Part shown: piece by piece, positions 11,171 to 23,159 of the stretch
Layout: every line of letters starts with the position of its first letter
Position numbering within the stretch: the first letter of the stretch is position 1
From: Ooceraea biroi
Taxonomy: Eukaryota; Arthropoda; Insecta; Hymenoptera; Formicidae
Reading direction: 5' to 3'
NCBI RefSeq assembly: GCF_003672135.1
Contig: NC_039506.1
Location: 2,604,001 to 2,668,000, forward strand
Length of the DNA stretch: 64,000 nucleotides
Translations under genes and position numbers: made by a program
Notes under the pieces: generated by a model
The model's input: the letters and a program-made list of their open reading frames with translations, nothing else
The model's database searches: none
Told to the model about the DNA's origin: nothing

Positions 11171-14100
11171 AATCGACCGAATCTCCCTAACGTAATTCCG
11201 TGCTCGACTTATTTGTATTTGCAAGAAGAACGGCGGCGTTCGTTCTCTCTATCTCCCCAATTACTACTTCCAGTGAGCCGTTTATTGTCCCGCGTTGGCC
11301 TTTTGTCGTTAAGAACGGAATTTGATTAAAGTAACACGTGGAGGAACGGATCTCTTTAAGTTCCCTTTGGTTTGTCTCGTGCATCGTTCTGCAATTTTTC
11401 TTTATTTATCTTGTAAACGTGTGTTCACCCGAAAATATTAATTCTAGGATTTTGCGTAGCAAATGTTCGAAATTTATTGTAGTTTATTTCTGTGATATGT
11501 ATAGATGCAATGTTATCTAAATATTTCATATAGATTTAGCAAACACATAGAGACTCAAGGAAAGATGCACTTTGTGCCGGAGTCTCTACAAAATGTGTGA
11601 GCAATTTAAGTAAATGCCAGACGTATCAGTGGATCTGAGTTCTCTGCTTCGTTTTCAGTTTTCCATGCTGAAAAATAAGCGATCTCAGGACAAAAGCCCG
11701 CATTATCGGGTGCACGGGCAACGTTCGAAAGCTGGTTACGTCGCTACCATTCAACGTGTCGCGCGTTCGCTAAGAAGCGGCGAGTACACCCTTTCGACTT
11801 CAGCCATTCGAGGCATACCAACTAGGTAACCCTTCGTAGGGTCAACGAAGGACCCGGAAACCATAGCAAGGTGAGCTCGCCGCATGCGAGCGTCCGGCAG
11901 GGCGAGAGGGAAGGCGGGAGGCGGTTTGCCCGAGAAGGGAGATGGACCGGAGGTAGACGCAGGGGATGCAAGGTCCGGGGAATATTGAGCCGCTCCGTTA
12001 ATGTTTATAACGACGTTAGACGTTGGTGTCCCCGAAGGCGCGTGTGTAGGTGCTACGAGATAGGTAGAGAGGTGGCTTCGGCCACCCTTCGCCGTAGTCC
12101 TCCACTGTCTCTTTTTCTCTCCGGGCCCACCGCTCTCACCCATCGTCTCTCCTTCGTCTCTTTCTCACTCGCTCTCTCACTCTTTCTCATTTACTCTCTC
12201 TCTCCCTCTTCCTCTTTCTCTCTATCTCTCTCCTCCTCGCAACGGTGGCGGCAGTGGCAGCGCCGGCAGCAGGACAGAAACTGACATAAGCGCGCGAGTG
12301 TGTATGTAGAGCACGTACTCGGGGGCTCTCCAGTTCGACGGAGTAGGTGGAGGTGGGTGGTCGTGGGGACCCCTGTGTGTAGGGGGGAAGGAGGCAGAGG
12401 GAGTCGGATGGCGGGTGGATGGGTGGCTGAAGGTGGCGGAAGAGGAGGAGGCGGTGGGTTGCATTCTAGCAATGGGATGAGGGAGCCTCTGTCTAATCGA
12501 TGCCGCGGCGGTGCGCGCTCGCCCCGCTGGCTATTACGCACCTTAATGTCCTTTTCCCTCGGCCCCCGCCCGCCCTCCCTCCGCCACCCCCGTCCGGCCA
12601 GCCACCCACTCGACGGCTCCCGCGTCGTCCTCCTCCACCTTCGACGCCGCGCCGTGCGCCACCCGACGCTGTGCCGCCGCCGCCGCCACTACCGCCGTCG
12701 TTGCTCCTTCTCGCTCCCTCACCCTTATTCCGCGGCTTCTCACGACGGCCGGCGTCCTTTTCCTTCGCCCGCGTTCCTTTCCTTCTCTCCGGCACCGAGA
12801 GAGGCGGCCATGACACGTGTCAATCTACCGCAGACGCCCGATCGATACCGACGGACCTCGGCTTCTCTCTCGGCGCTCCTCCGCTTCTTCCTTCGCCCTA
12901 CTGCCGACAACTGCCACCCTCCTCATCCCATACTCACCCTCCCCCGCCTCTTCGCCCCTACGTCCGCGGTAGCCGTCGCCGCACACCCTACAACGAACCT
13001 TCTACGAATGTTGGCGCTCTGTGCTAGGCTAGCACTCAACGTCTGACCTGCTGTCTTCATCGGGAGTGCGGATCCCGTACAAGATGCTCGGATTCGGTCT
13101 GAATATTTTCGGGAGTTTGACCAATCGAGACGAGATCATCGCACGTCCAGATCCATAGCGCACGAGAAGACTGTACGGGGCACACTGCGTTTTGTAGCTA
13201 GGTAAGAAAGAGCCTCTCCTTATGCGGGGAAACATTTGCCCCTTTAAGGATATCACTTAATCCGGATTTCGGGAACGCGCACTCGACAGACTGGACACCG
13301 GACCAGGACTGTGACTCTACTTCGAAGACGAACTCAATATGCTTGTCTGGATAGCGAATTTTAAGTTAAAAGGAGATGTCAGGCGATCGGTAACTTTGCG
13401 GAGGAAACTTTTTGCGTGACCGAAAGTTTCTCGTAAAGTGCGCAACTACTCATAAGAGGAAAGCAAAGCATAGAGTCGTATGAATCAGGTATCCTGAAAT
13501 GCGTGTATTTCTATAAAATATGTATATATATTTATAATGTACCAATTTTGTACATCATAAATAATTAATATCAAAAAATTTCGATATAAATATACCGCAT
13601 TACAAAATGCTCATCTAAAATGTAAAAATTATTATAAATTAAATGTTTTATTAATAATAGTAAGACACAATTTTGTTTGCAAACTATAAAGTAAAATAAA
13701 TATTCATGCAGTTTCTTATACATGAAACTTATTCTTTTTACGCATAATGATTTGTCAATGTTTAATGAAGAACCTACTGACTGCAATCAATATGTCATAA
13801 GATACTGTGGCTAGAATTCTTTGTCCAGAAACCTCATGGAAAAGAATAAAGCAACGCAATCCCACGGTTCAGGAACAACCCTTCGATCAAGTCGTAAAAC
13901 TCTTATTCCGCTCGACGAGTGTATAATGCTTATTTGTAATGACATGGAGACAAAGAGAAAGTGTACTAGCAAGTAGCTTAACTATTTGAAGAATCTTTGC
14001 TTTGTGTCTTGTCGTAATGACTTGCAATTATCAAGATGGACTCGATACTAAGTAACTGCGAGATCATATTAATTACAATGATTATTTATCATTTGAGTAA

Positions 14101-17100
14101 TTAAAACCCAACGTTTGCAAACAAGCAGATGGGCTTGCAAATCAGAAATATATAGAAATATCAGAAATGTAAAGATAATTGTAAATATACAAAAATATAA
14201 AGTTTAACATAAAATATTAAATTGTTAAAAAAATAGTTTAAGAGTTTTAAATTTTAAAAAAGATTATGTAACAAAACAGAAGAATCAAGAAATAAATTTT
14301 AAAAGCTTGTCCATAAGTATATAAATTAACACTTGTGCGTCTTGTTTAAGTCAGCTTCAATATTATAATTAAACGGAGTAAAATAATTTTGCTCCAATAT
14401 TGAAGAGTGTTCTTTATTTAAGTAGCAGAATTAATAACGTTAAGAGAATGTCGACGTACGTGAACGAATTGCAGCGCGATAACGTTCCTTACAAAAGTGT
14501 AGAGATAAATTAATGTCTTCCATCCACACCAGAGCAGTCCGCTTGCATTTCTGGTACTTTACACTTGCAAGTTCACAATATTATCGCACGTATCACTATG
14601 AAAAATTGCGCTACGTCGTACGCCAACCCAACTAAAATTCGTTGCAACTGGCTTTTAACGCGGCCGAAAATATGCTGGTGTCTAAATCGAAACGTAAAAA
14701 GGAAGCACACGAATTAGATGACGCAATAATAAAGTGCATTGACACTTCCGAGTTCTCACATGTTCTCATTCGCGTAATCACAAGTGTTTTATTAATGTTT
14801 AATTATAGTTTATGCCCATCTCGACTAATGTATCGACCTTCAGATGCCTCGTAGACGTCGTTAAGAGTCACGCGATAGACGTTAGTTCTATCGAAGATCT
14901 AAAAAAAGACGATTCGTAACAAACGTACCGTGGGGGGTTCGTCTGCGACTTCTCCACGTCGAAACATCGCGGCAATTATTTTCAAACAGGCCGCCTCCGG
15001 TCGGTCAATCTTCTCATCCAGTACCCGAAGGTATTCTAATCGTCGGCTCGATCGGGCCGCACGAGCTATTTTCGAGACTACGCGAAGGTTACTTTGTTGG
15101 AAATGCGACCTCCTTGTCCCATCCCGCGCCGAACCCCTCTCCATCGAACCCGACGAACCTTTCTATTCTCTTCGCCCTTCTCGCTTACCGACTTTCTTTT
15201 CGTCTCTCGAAAAACGAGTGCGGGATAATTCATGGAGGTCTCGGGGAAAAGGAGGAATTCGGAAGGGGCAGCGGGGGGAGAAAGGGAATAAGGGAAGACG
15301 AGGGACCGTTGCGACGTTTTCTTCGCGCGGTACACCGCGCGTACGGAAAAAAAACCCCTCATCACCCCCTCGGTCCAATTGGCGCGCGTTATCGCGCATC
15401 CGAAAATTGCTTCACGGTGAGTGGTGAGATTCTAACGAATTCCGTTATCATTCGCATCGTAGGAATGTTTTCTCGGCGCACTTCGAGACAAGCCATGGGT
15501 AGTCACACTCTTCAGCTAGTGAAGTTCTTTTCACAAGTTTGAGGAAAATAGAAGAAGATAGGAAAGAGGAGCAGGAACGAAGGCACATGATGAAAAAATA
15601 AATGCAAACGTCTTAATAATTCGCGCCCTAGCAGAAAGACAGCGAGGGGTGCAATTGAATTCGGCGCGAACGCAGAATATTTAACCGGCAACAATCGGCG
15701 TCTGTAAACTATTTCGTATACGCAATTTTTTCGGCCGAATTTATGATTGCGAGAAACGAAATGTGTCGATAGTAGATCTATTTTCAAGCGTGCCCACGTG
15801 TGTGCGTCCAGCGTATATACGCACTCGCGTACAAGCGTGATCGCCCACGCAAAACGTCAATTCGCTATTCCCTGGACGATTCTTATTGCGCCGCTGCGTT
15901 AGGATTTTTCCAACAAATCAGCGCGAGATTCGTCAGAGTCGAATACAAAACTTTCATGGCAGAATTCTCTGGCGTTGATATAAATACCGCAATGCGGGAC
16001 GCAGAATTTAATCCGCGCGTGAATATGCGATTTTATTCTGCGGTTGCTAATGCCATGGTTGGTAGAACACTTGGCAAGATTACGTAACAATAAACAAGCT
16101 AATAAACTTAAACCGATTGTCGTTTGAAACATGGCACTACGACTAGAAAACATTCCTACATTTCTACTTCCACAATAAATTTTTATCGTACATTATATCA
16201 AATATTTCTGTCGCTCGTCGCTTCTCCGCCCGTATCTCTGAAGATGCACCTAGAACACATAGGCGACAAGAAAACTACCATTGCACGCGAATCTTTCCAG
16301 CGAAGAATTACAAAAGTGCAAAGGTTGAAGCGGTTGGCAGACTAAGTCTCGTCAACACGTAATAAAACCGAATGTTACTTCATCCAGGTATCAGCAGCGT
16401 TACATCGGGATTATCGATATCCCTGGTCGCTATCTGACAGACTGACAGTTCGGACTGACAGGTACACACGCTCGCACGCCCACGCGGATTTCAACGCGGT
16501 CAAGCGCGCGCGTGTACGGGCAAGCGAGCGAACTTTGAGATCTAGGAGGATTGTCGTGGCACTGCAAGATCAGGACTGCCGCCGCGATAGCAGATAACTC
16601 TGCAAAGGGACGTACAGTGCTTTATTTTACGAGGTACACTTATTTCGACTCCCGCAGGGGGCTGGCTGCACGTGGCACGCGCGCGCACATCCACACACAG
16701 ACGCGCGAGCACATAAACCCATACACGGAGGACTTATGCGTTGACCTACATTGTCGTTGCATAATGGGATGTCTTTTTCGAAATTTTGGGAAGTTTAGTG
16801 GACGCCAAAAAAAGGTCGTAAAAGGAACCCTCACCGAGCGGAGACAACACGTCTAAACCATGCTGCACATGTTCGCACAACTACTCCATTTTTCAATCAT
16901 TAGTCATCATGACATAAGTACATAAAGAGACATAACTTTCTGTCGACCATAAGGTAAAACTGTTGTATTACTGGAAGTCGAAATACCTGAGAAAAGTGCG
17001 TGAAATTGTATTTCTTGGAGAGAGAAAAGGTAGCTTCAGGTTTTTAACAGGTAGCTTTATTTATTCACTATTATTCGTTCAGTTAATTTTAATACTCTTA

Positions 17101-20100
17101 AAAACTGGTATTTTTATCCTTTAATTTATCTATTCTTAGAAACTCTAATGAGGTGATATTTGACGACAAGCGGAATGCATAATCGGGGCGTTACTCGCTT
17201 TCTTTGAGGAGAACGCGATTGCACAATTTTTTGACCTATACTGACTGTGTACAATGCTCTAAGTTACACTGGTTGGATAAAGTTTGCCGTTCGCAAGACG
17301 TCGAGAAGAAATATTAGCCTGGACGGAACCTTCCGCACAGAGGAAAGTTATCGCAAAGTTATGAGAACCGTCAAACATACAAGTTAATGATTTATTGAGG
17401 AATTTATTTCATGAATCTAAGGTGACTGCGAGATACGTGCTTTCTTCGCCAAGCGGACGTTGTTGTCGACACACTCGGCTGGCCTTTCACCTATTTGAGC
17501 CAAATGCGAATACCGTATCGTGAATGAATTTCACATCGCAACAGTCACGTAACAATGAAAAATTACGTGTTTTCTCAATAATTGATGTCGGAGAAGCTGA
17601 GTGCTCCTGTATTAAAACTTAAATCGAAATTACGTGAAAAATATTAAATATCGGTAGAATAATAAAAAAATAAAATAAAATCATTAATAATAACAAGTAA
17701 AAATCATTTATATAAATTAAGCACGTGAAAAACTAATTTAAGATTTTGACATTATGATTGACGATTTATAAACAAAGCTAGAGAAAGATATCCTTTACAT
17801 AAATATGCTCAATCTCGATGAGATACAAATCACGCAAGAATACACTCTGCGATATTCCACTCACGCTTTTGCAGCGATTTGCTGGAATCATTTATCAATC
17901 TGCCGATTGCGTTGATCCGACGCTAGAAAATTCTCGCGAATGGACAAGCAAAAGTTTTTACATTCGGCCGATTTATGGCTCCCTATTTATTGTCTCTGGC
18001 TACTGCTTTGTTTGTCTCGCAAACTTTGCCGATATTTGGTCAAGTTTCGCGATCAAATACGGCATGGATCTCAGTCGGGATACGGTCGGTCTTCAGGAAG
18101 AGCCAACGGATTCAGTCTGCAGCCAAGTCGCTCGATGAGAACGTCACCTAATAAACGATCTCGTAAACGTCGCGCCGCGAACGTTGCCGGCGTCGAATTG
18201 GCTTGATGCGCGCGGGAGCGGCACGACCTCTTCGACCCCACTGCGGAAACGACGCGACTGTCGCCGAAATAAAGTGCTCTTTGTAATATCCCATTTGTTG
18301 AGGGTTTCAGGTGATTGTGAAATGCAAATCATGATGCAAATCTTTGCGGACATACACACGAACGAATATAAAGCTCAAAAAGGCTGAAGAGCCGAGAAAT
18401 AAGATTAACATAAATCGCAAAATTTTGTAAAAGTGTAATCTATAATTCTGTAAAGGCACTGAAGTAGGAGTTTTGTTTAGGAAACACCTCTGTGGTCAAA
18501 TAATTTTTAATCCCGTCCACCACAATACGAACATTTTTAAAAATATTTTAACGTATGATAATTCTTCATTTATATAAATTAACTAATTCCGATTTAAGCC
18601 AACGAGATTATGAGGATTGTAATTCATATATAATACTTACTCGGCAGTTTTGATAACGAGCTATATATATAATCATAATCATCACAATAAAATTAAAATC
18701 ATAAATGTACAGTGGATAATTTATAGAGCATCGTATAAATGTCCGTGCAAGCAGTACATTCGCATCACGCTTCCATTGACGTATTCACCAATTCACGCTC
18801 CGAAAGAACAATGTTACGAGAGGAAGTTGCCTTCCATCGGGTTGTGGTCCTCGCGAAAATGAGAAAGTCAGCGGCATAATCGTAAACCAAGGTACATTTG
18901 CATGCGCGCTAACGAAAACCCCATAAGTATGACTATGCCCTTCTACGCAAGAATTCAGCAGGATGTGCGCCAGAGAACAAGAGGGAATGAAAAAAGTAAA
19001 ACAAAAAAAGAACGAAAACCCCGTGGTTAGCCTCGTTAATATCCGATCCGCGAGGCGAGCTTGCTGGAACGACAGACGACCCCGCTGGTAAATTGGGCGT
19101 CGGTGCACTTTTAATTGACAGGAATGTTTAGCGGTAATGAACGCTTGCCGAGTGGAAGGAGCGGAGGATAAGCCGGGAGCGTATGCCGACGGTAGCAGTA
19201 GCGGCGTCGACGACGACAACAACGACAACAGGAAAGAAACAACGCAGCGCCAGGGCCACGACTAGATAGAGACGCGGCAGCAGGAGCATAAACATCCTCG
19301 GCCCCCGGTGTTGGCCGCGACGGCGGTGGCGGTGGCGGGGGTGCAGCGCGCACGTTCCGCACTGTGGGCGTCGCCGTTCTGTTCCTACCACGGCGGTAGG
19401 GGTGCTCTATGACGCTATAGATCATGCAGGCTCCGCCCATTGGGCGGAGACTGCTCGCCAGTTGGTACGGCTCAACCCGCAGCGCCAGTGTTGCCAGCAC
19501 TTCCACCGGTGCCCGCCAAAACGAGCTTTGCTGAGCCGGGAGAGCACGGACTACCGTGCTTCCTGGAAATTTCCGAAGAAATTTTTCGAAGCCGAAGTTT
19601 AGAGAAAGTTCGAAAGAGAAACAAATCGCTAAAAAAGGAAACACTAACGGAAAGAAGAATGTTACTTCTAAAATTTAGGAATCAGAAATATATATAAATC
19701 AGGAATAGTTTCCCAAAAAATCATCTGGCAAAAAGTATTGTTCACAAAAAGAATGATAGCGTTCTAATATCGTTTATACTATTTAGTTGTATGAGTTCTG
19801 TTATGTGATGTGTTTTGTAATAATATTAATAATGTAGCACATGTTATGCGTAATGTAATATCTAAATTGTTTGTTATATACTATTCGTAAATGTATCAAA
19901 GTTACGTAGCAAAGTTAGATATAAACTGTATAAATTACATAATATTATTTCTGGATATTTCAAAATTTGTTAAAATAAATAGTACTAAAATTTAAGTAAG
20001 GCAGTGCAATTATTATACGTGCCCAAAAATAACATCCTAGTATCAAATATTATTTTTACTGAATAACTTGTTAAATAAATTTTTTCAGGAAAAACAGTTG

Positions 20101-20630
20101 TATAATTATTGAATATTTAATTAATCTCAACAATCTACTAACTTCCATACAGATCAATATGTTCTTTTATATTAGAAAAATATTTAAGAGACGCAATATA
20201 TTATAAAATATAAACGGATGTAATTTAATAAAAGAGAATTGATTAATAAAATTTTGAAGCTGTTATATGTAACAGCTTTTGTATACAATACTAATTTTGT
20301 TTTTGTTCAGGAACTAATTTTACACTTTGTACAACTTTCTACTGTACGTGAGTGCCTCTTAGCACTCTATTGACTGTCAACATTTTACCTTTCCAAGAAT
20401 ACTGAAAATATGTTTAACAAGTACGATATATTGTGAAATATACGTTAGGATAATCTAGCACAGGAAAAACATTCAGCGAATCCTTTAATATAAACAATGT
20501 AATGATTTTCTACAGTTACTGTGCATGTTTGAGGTTAGGTTACAAAATACTCAGAAAACGCTCGATAGCATCATCTTTCAGATTATTCACAAATCACAGC
20601 TCTACTTCTCTAACAAACAATGCTAATCAA
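11171..20630. other. Intergenic stretch, no supported gene
   Basis: AT-rich stretches (13.5-14.5, 17.6-17.8 and 19.7-20.5 kb) alternate with CpG-rich ones (11.8-13.0, 14.9-15.4 and 19.0-19.6 kb). The block at 12.1-13.0 kb is strongly pyrimidine-biased on the plus strand and yields long Arg/Pro/Ser frames on both strands without domain or splice support. Near 19.43 kb there is a 19-bp inverted repeat. No transposon, tRNA or rRNA was recognised. Confidence 0.6.
19431..19449. repeat. Short perfect inverted repeat
   Basis: Arms CTCCGCCCA and TGGGCGGAG are separated by one base. It sits in a GC-rich patch; a second hairpin (AGCACGG, 4-base loop, CCGTGCT) lies at 19543-19560. No function can be assigned. 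Confidence 0.6.
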
Positions 20631-21640
20631 CTACTTACCTTGACTTGAAGTCGCCTCGAACACTGTTTTTTATGCAAAATTCTTGAGAAACTCCTAGGTG
20701 TGGCTTCGCGTCGCCGTAGTACCGTAGGTCGTTGTGCAACAGCGCCTCTCGCGGCGGCAATCAGAATCATTACACCAGGCAACGTTTCCCTGTGCGCCTC
20801 CCTCGCGGGCCGACATAGTTGAGGACCCCGCCTCCTTTTCCGACCTCCCCCAGTGCGCGCGAGCGCGCTTACTGTTCTATAGGTCTGCGATGGGCCCTCT
20901 CGCTACGATTTCTTTTTCGTTCAGTATGTCGCATAGTTCTATTCGAAAATTTCGTTGCTCGCGAGTGACCTCGCGCAAAAAAAGCGGGAACGAGAAAAAT
21001 CGTGAAATTTGCCGCGAGTGGAGGACGCGTGGGTGCCACGTCGCGGCCACGTTGCAGCGAGCAGCGCATCCGCCAGCATCTGGTGCATCCGCAGACGAGA
21101 GTGGCTGGCTTTTGCGCCGTCGCCGGCGCGGCGAACCCCTCGCATCGCGTCGCATCAGTCGCGTCGCGACGTCGTGCGCGTGTATGGGTAAACCGAGAAC
21201 GACGGCGGACAAGGCGCACAGTTTCTCCTCCTCCTCCTCTCCCACGACCTCGCTCATTCACTCGGTACACTTCGCCCGGTGGATGTCCCTCCGTCGATCC
21301 TTTGCCGCGTCCCCTTCTCCACTTCCTCGCGGCCCCCGCGACCTCATCGGTCGCCTCGTTCGCGGGCCGCGGACGCGATCGCGACCGCGGAGGAGAGAAA
21401 GAACGAGGGCGACGGGAAGGAGAGGTTGAGTGAGTGCGAGTGAGGCCAGCAAGGAAGAGCGGGCGAGCGAGGAAACGAGAACGGTTGGAGGAGGTGACGG
21501 AGGAGGAGGGAAAGAGGACTACTACTACTCCTGGGATCCCCCCCACCACACGGCCTGCCGCCGCGACGCCAGTCCGTAGTCAGTCAGCGCTGGACCGCCG
21601 CCCGCTCGATTTCGCGATCCACGAACGACGGTAGCCTTCA
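20631..21640. promoter_or_regulatory. CpG-rich promoter region of the teashirt-like gene, possibly bidirectional
   Basis: A sharp change from AT-rich DNA to about 1 kb of very CpG-dense sequence occurs here, directly before the long leader that ends in the MPRRKQ exon. A TCAGT initiator-like motif at 21580-21584 is one possible start site. On the minus strand a perfect AAG|GTAAGT donor (GT at 20638-20637) lies at the left border, as if an antisense transcript also starts in the island. The long overlapping frames on both strands (such as 20734-21429) come from lack of stops in CpG-rich DNA. Confidence 0.55.
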
Positions 21641-21910
21641 CCTCCACCTCCTCCCCGCTTCTTTTCCGTCTGCCGCGCTCAGGATCTTTCTCTCTTTCTC
21701 TTTCCTTCTTCCTCTGTCTTTCTCTATACCGCTAGTCTCTTTCTTTCTCTTTTGTTCTTTTGTCTGTTCTTTGCCACCGAGTTTTCTCGCTTTCTATCTA
21801 TCACGTGTGTTCTCTTGTGTTTGTTTCATCATTATCCATCTGGTTACCTCTTTTCTCTCTCTTTTATTTTCTACATTTTTTCTGTCTTTTATCTTTCAGT
21901 ACTTCTGCGT

Positions 21911-22540
21911 ATGAATCGCCGCAGATCACACGTCGTGGAAAAGTTATCGCGCGTCTATCCGAAATCCCTGAATCCATCCATGAGATAACTCTTGACGCGA
22001 TCCCGATCACGGTCGTCCGAGAGCGAGCATCGCGTACCGGTGTAAATGACGACCGTCCGGGAAAGTGACGAGTGAGACTGATTGATGATTACTTGCAGAG
22101 AGAAAAGTGGTGAATCAGGGGTTGGTGCACGATTCGGATGGTTCACGTTTCAGAGTAGATCGGTCTAGCACCGCGAGGCCGAGAATTACTCACAGTCCAG
22201 TGTGATAATCCTAGCTGGAGTAGTGACAGTAGTCCAGAAGTATCAATATTTTTCCCGCCATGTATACGTCAACGTAACTCTACGGGGTCTTCGACATCGG
22301 TTGCTTGGCAATGGCGACGCGTGTACGGATGAGTTCGCATGAGTGACAGAAAGATCCTGAAACTCCGCGTCTCCGCTCAGAGATTCGACAAGTGTGTTGT
22401 CGCTTCGCCTCGCGACCTTCTGGTTCCGCGTGAACGTATCGCAGGGTGCACAAGTGTGCGAGATCCGGAATAGGATGACGACAATCGCGATGACCGTGTC
22501 ACTGACGACGGGCAGGTCGTCGGTGATCACAATGAGGTAG
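21911..22540 (+). promoter_or_regulatory. Cluster of upstream ORFs in the 5' leader
   Basis: At least six ATG-to-stop uORFs precede the main start: 21911-21988 (25 codons), 22046-22075 (9), 22085-22168 (27), 22260-22277 (5), 22311-22346 (11) and 22475-22540 (21). None reaches the main ATG. If all are in the mature leader they would lower translation of the main frame or make it depend on reinitiation. Confidence 0.5.
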
Positions 22541-22759
22541 TGGTCATCGGGACGCGTGCCGTTTGGGTGACCGCAAGTGTGTAACGTAAAAGAAGAAAGG
22601 CAGGAAGACTATCCCAGGTGGTCGCATTCCGGGGGAAGACATATTTGAAAAGTATTCTCGGTGTTCTCGACAGCCTGATTTTTGGGGACCAACCGATCGC
22701 AGCCAAGGCGAAGAGAACTGGAGGCCGCACGGATAATCGAGTACCCCCGAAGGACGCAG

Positions 22760-22799
22760 ATGCCCCGAAGGAAACAGCACGCACCGCAACGCATGAAAT
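22760..22799 (+). CDS. tsh: Teashirt/Tiptop family transcription factor, first coding exon (partial)
   Basis: Thirteen codons, MPRRKQHAPQRMK, and one base end at a GTGAGT donor (22800-22805). The RRKQ-x-x-P start is a conserved N-terminal motif of several large C2H2 repressors (SALL, FOG, BCL11, ZNF423/521, TSHZ). MPRRKQ-x-AP is closest to the TSHZ/Teashirt start, and TSHZ genes, as I recall, also carry only about a dozen codons in exon 1 before a long intron. The ATG is the first in its frame after a stop. In insects Teashirt/Tiptop specifies trunk identity and patterns appendages and eye; most insects have a single tio/tsh gene. The zinc-finger exon is not in the window, so the family call rests on this short motif plus gene structure. 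Reading through the donor would give only a 44-residue peptide. Confidence 0.7.
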
Positions 22800-23136
22800 G
22801 TGAGTCGACAGATTCGATGCAGAATTTACCAGTGACGGTGGAACGCGAGGGGAACATGCGCGTGCCGATATCAGAGAAACAGAGGACTCAATAGGCAAAA
22901 ACCTTTTCCAAATTTATCCTCGAAGAAGGGACGAAGTAATTTATTTATAATTGTGATACGAGTAAATCTCTACAAAACTATCATGGAAATGAGAAATTTA
23001 CTAGTCATGCGAATTTTTCTCTAGACTCGGCTCTCGCATTTTCCATGTCAAGATAAACGGAGCAGTCCACGAGTGACGAAGTTCAGAGAAGAACGAAAAG
23101 TTCCACCGTCGCTGATTCGTCGACGAGCTCGCGGAG

Positions 23137-23159
23137 CCACGTGGAATACCACGTGGAAT
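23137..23159. promoter_or_regulatory. Tandem CACGTG E-boxes
   Basis: Two copies of CCACGTGGAAT lie 12 bp apart, each with a palindromic CACGTG bHLH site. They sit about 340 bp inside the putative intron. Binding is inferred from the motif only. Confidence 0.55.

Larger units (their letters stand above)
21582..22799 (+). other. tsh: First exon of teashirt/tiptop-like gene (5' UTR plus 40 coding bases)
   Basis: The left edge is an estimate from an initiator-like TCAGT; the right edge is the GTGAGT donor at 22800. The leader begins pyrimidine-rich and then becomes mixed, with several short upstream ORFs. A long leader and minimal coding content is what one expects of the first exon of a regulated developmental transcription factor. 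The leader could itself contain introns that I cannot see. Confidence 0.5.

Noticed and set aside
11614..11829. 71-residue plus-strand frame from an ATG
   Set aside because: A possible donor follows it, but composition and lack of any recognisable motif or partner exon leave no support.
12300..13046. 248-residue plus-strand open frame and overlapping shadows
   Set aside because: Pyrimidine-biased DNA gives Pro/Arg/Ser frames in several phases at once; no domain.
20734..21549. Long open frames on both strands (up to 231 residues)
   Set aside because: They overlap on both strands in CpG-dense DNA, are Arg/Ser/Ala-rich, have no domain, and lie in the promoter-like block.
22533..22540. TGAGGTAG, the seed of let-7 microRNA
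   Set aside because: The following bases do not match let-7 and no hairpin arm is visible nearby; it is the end of a uORF.
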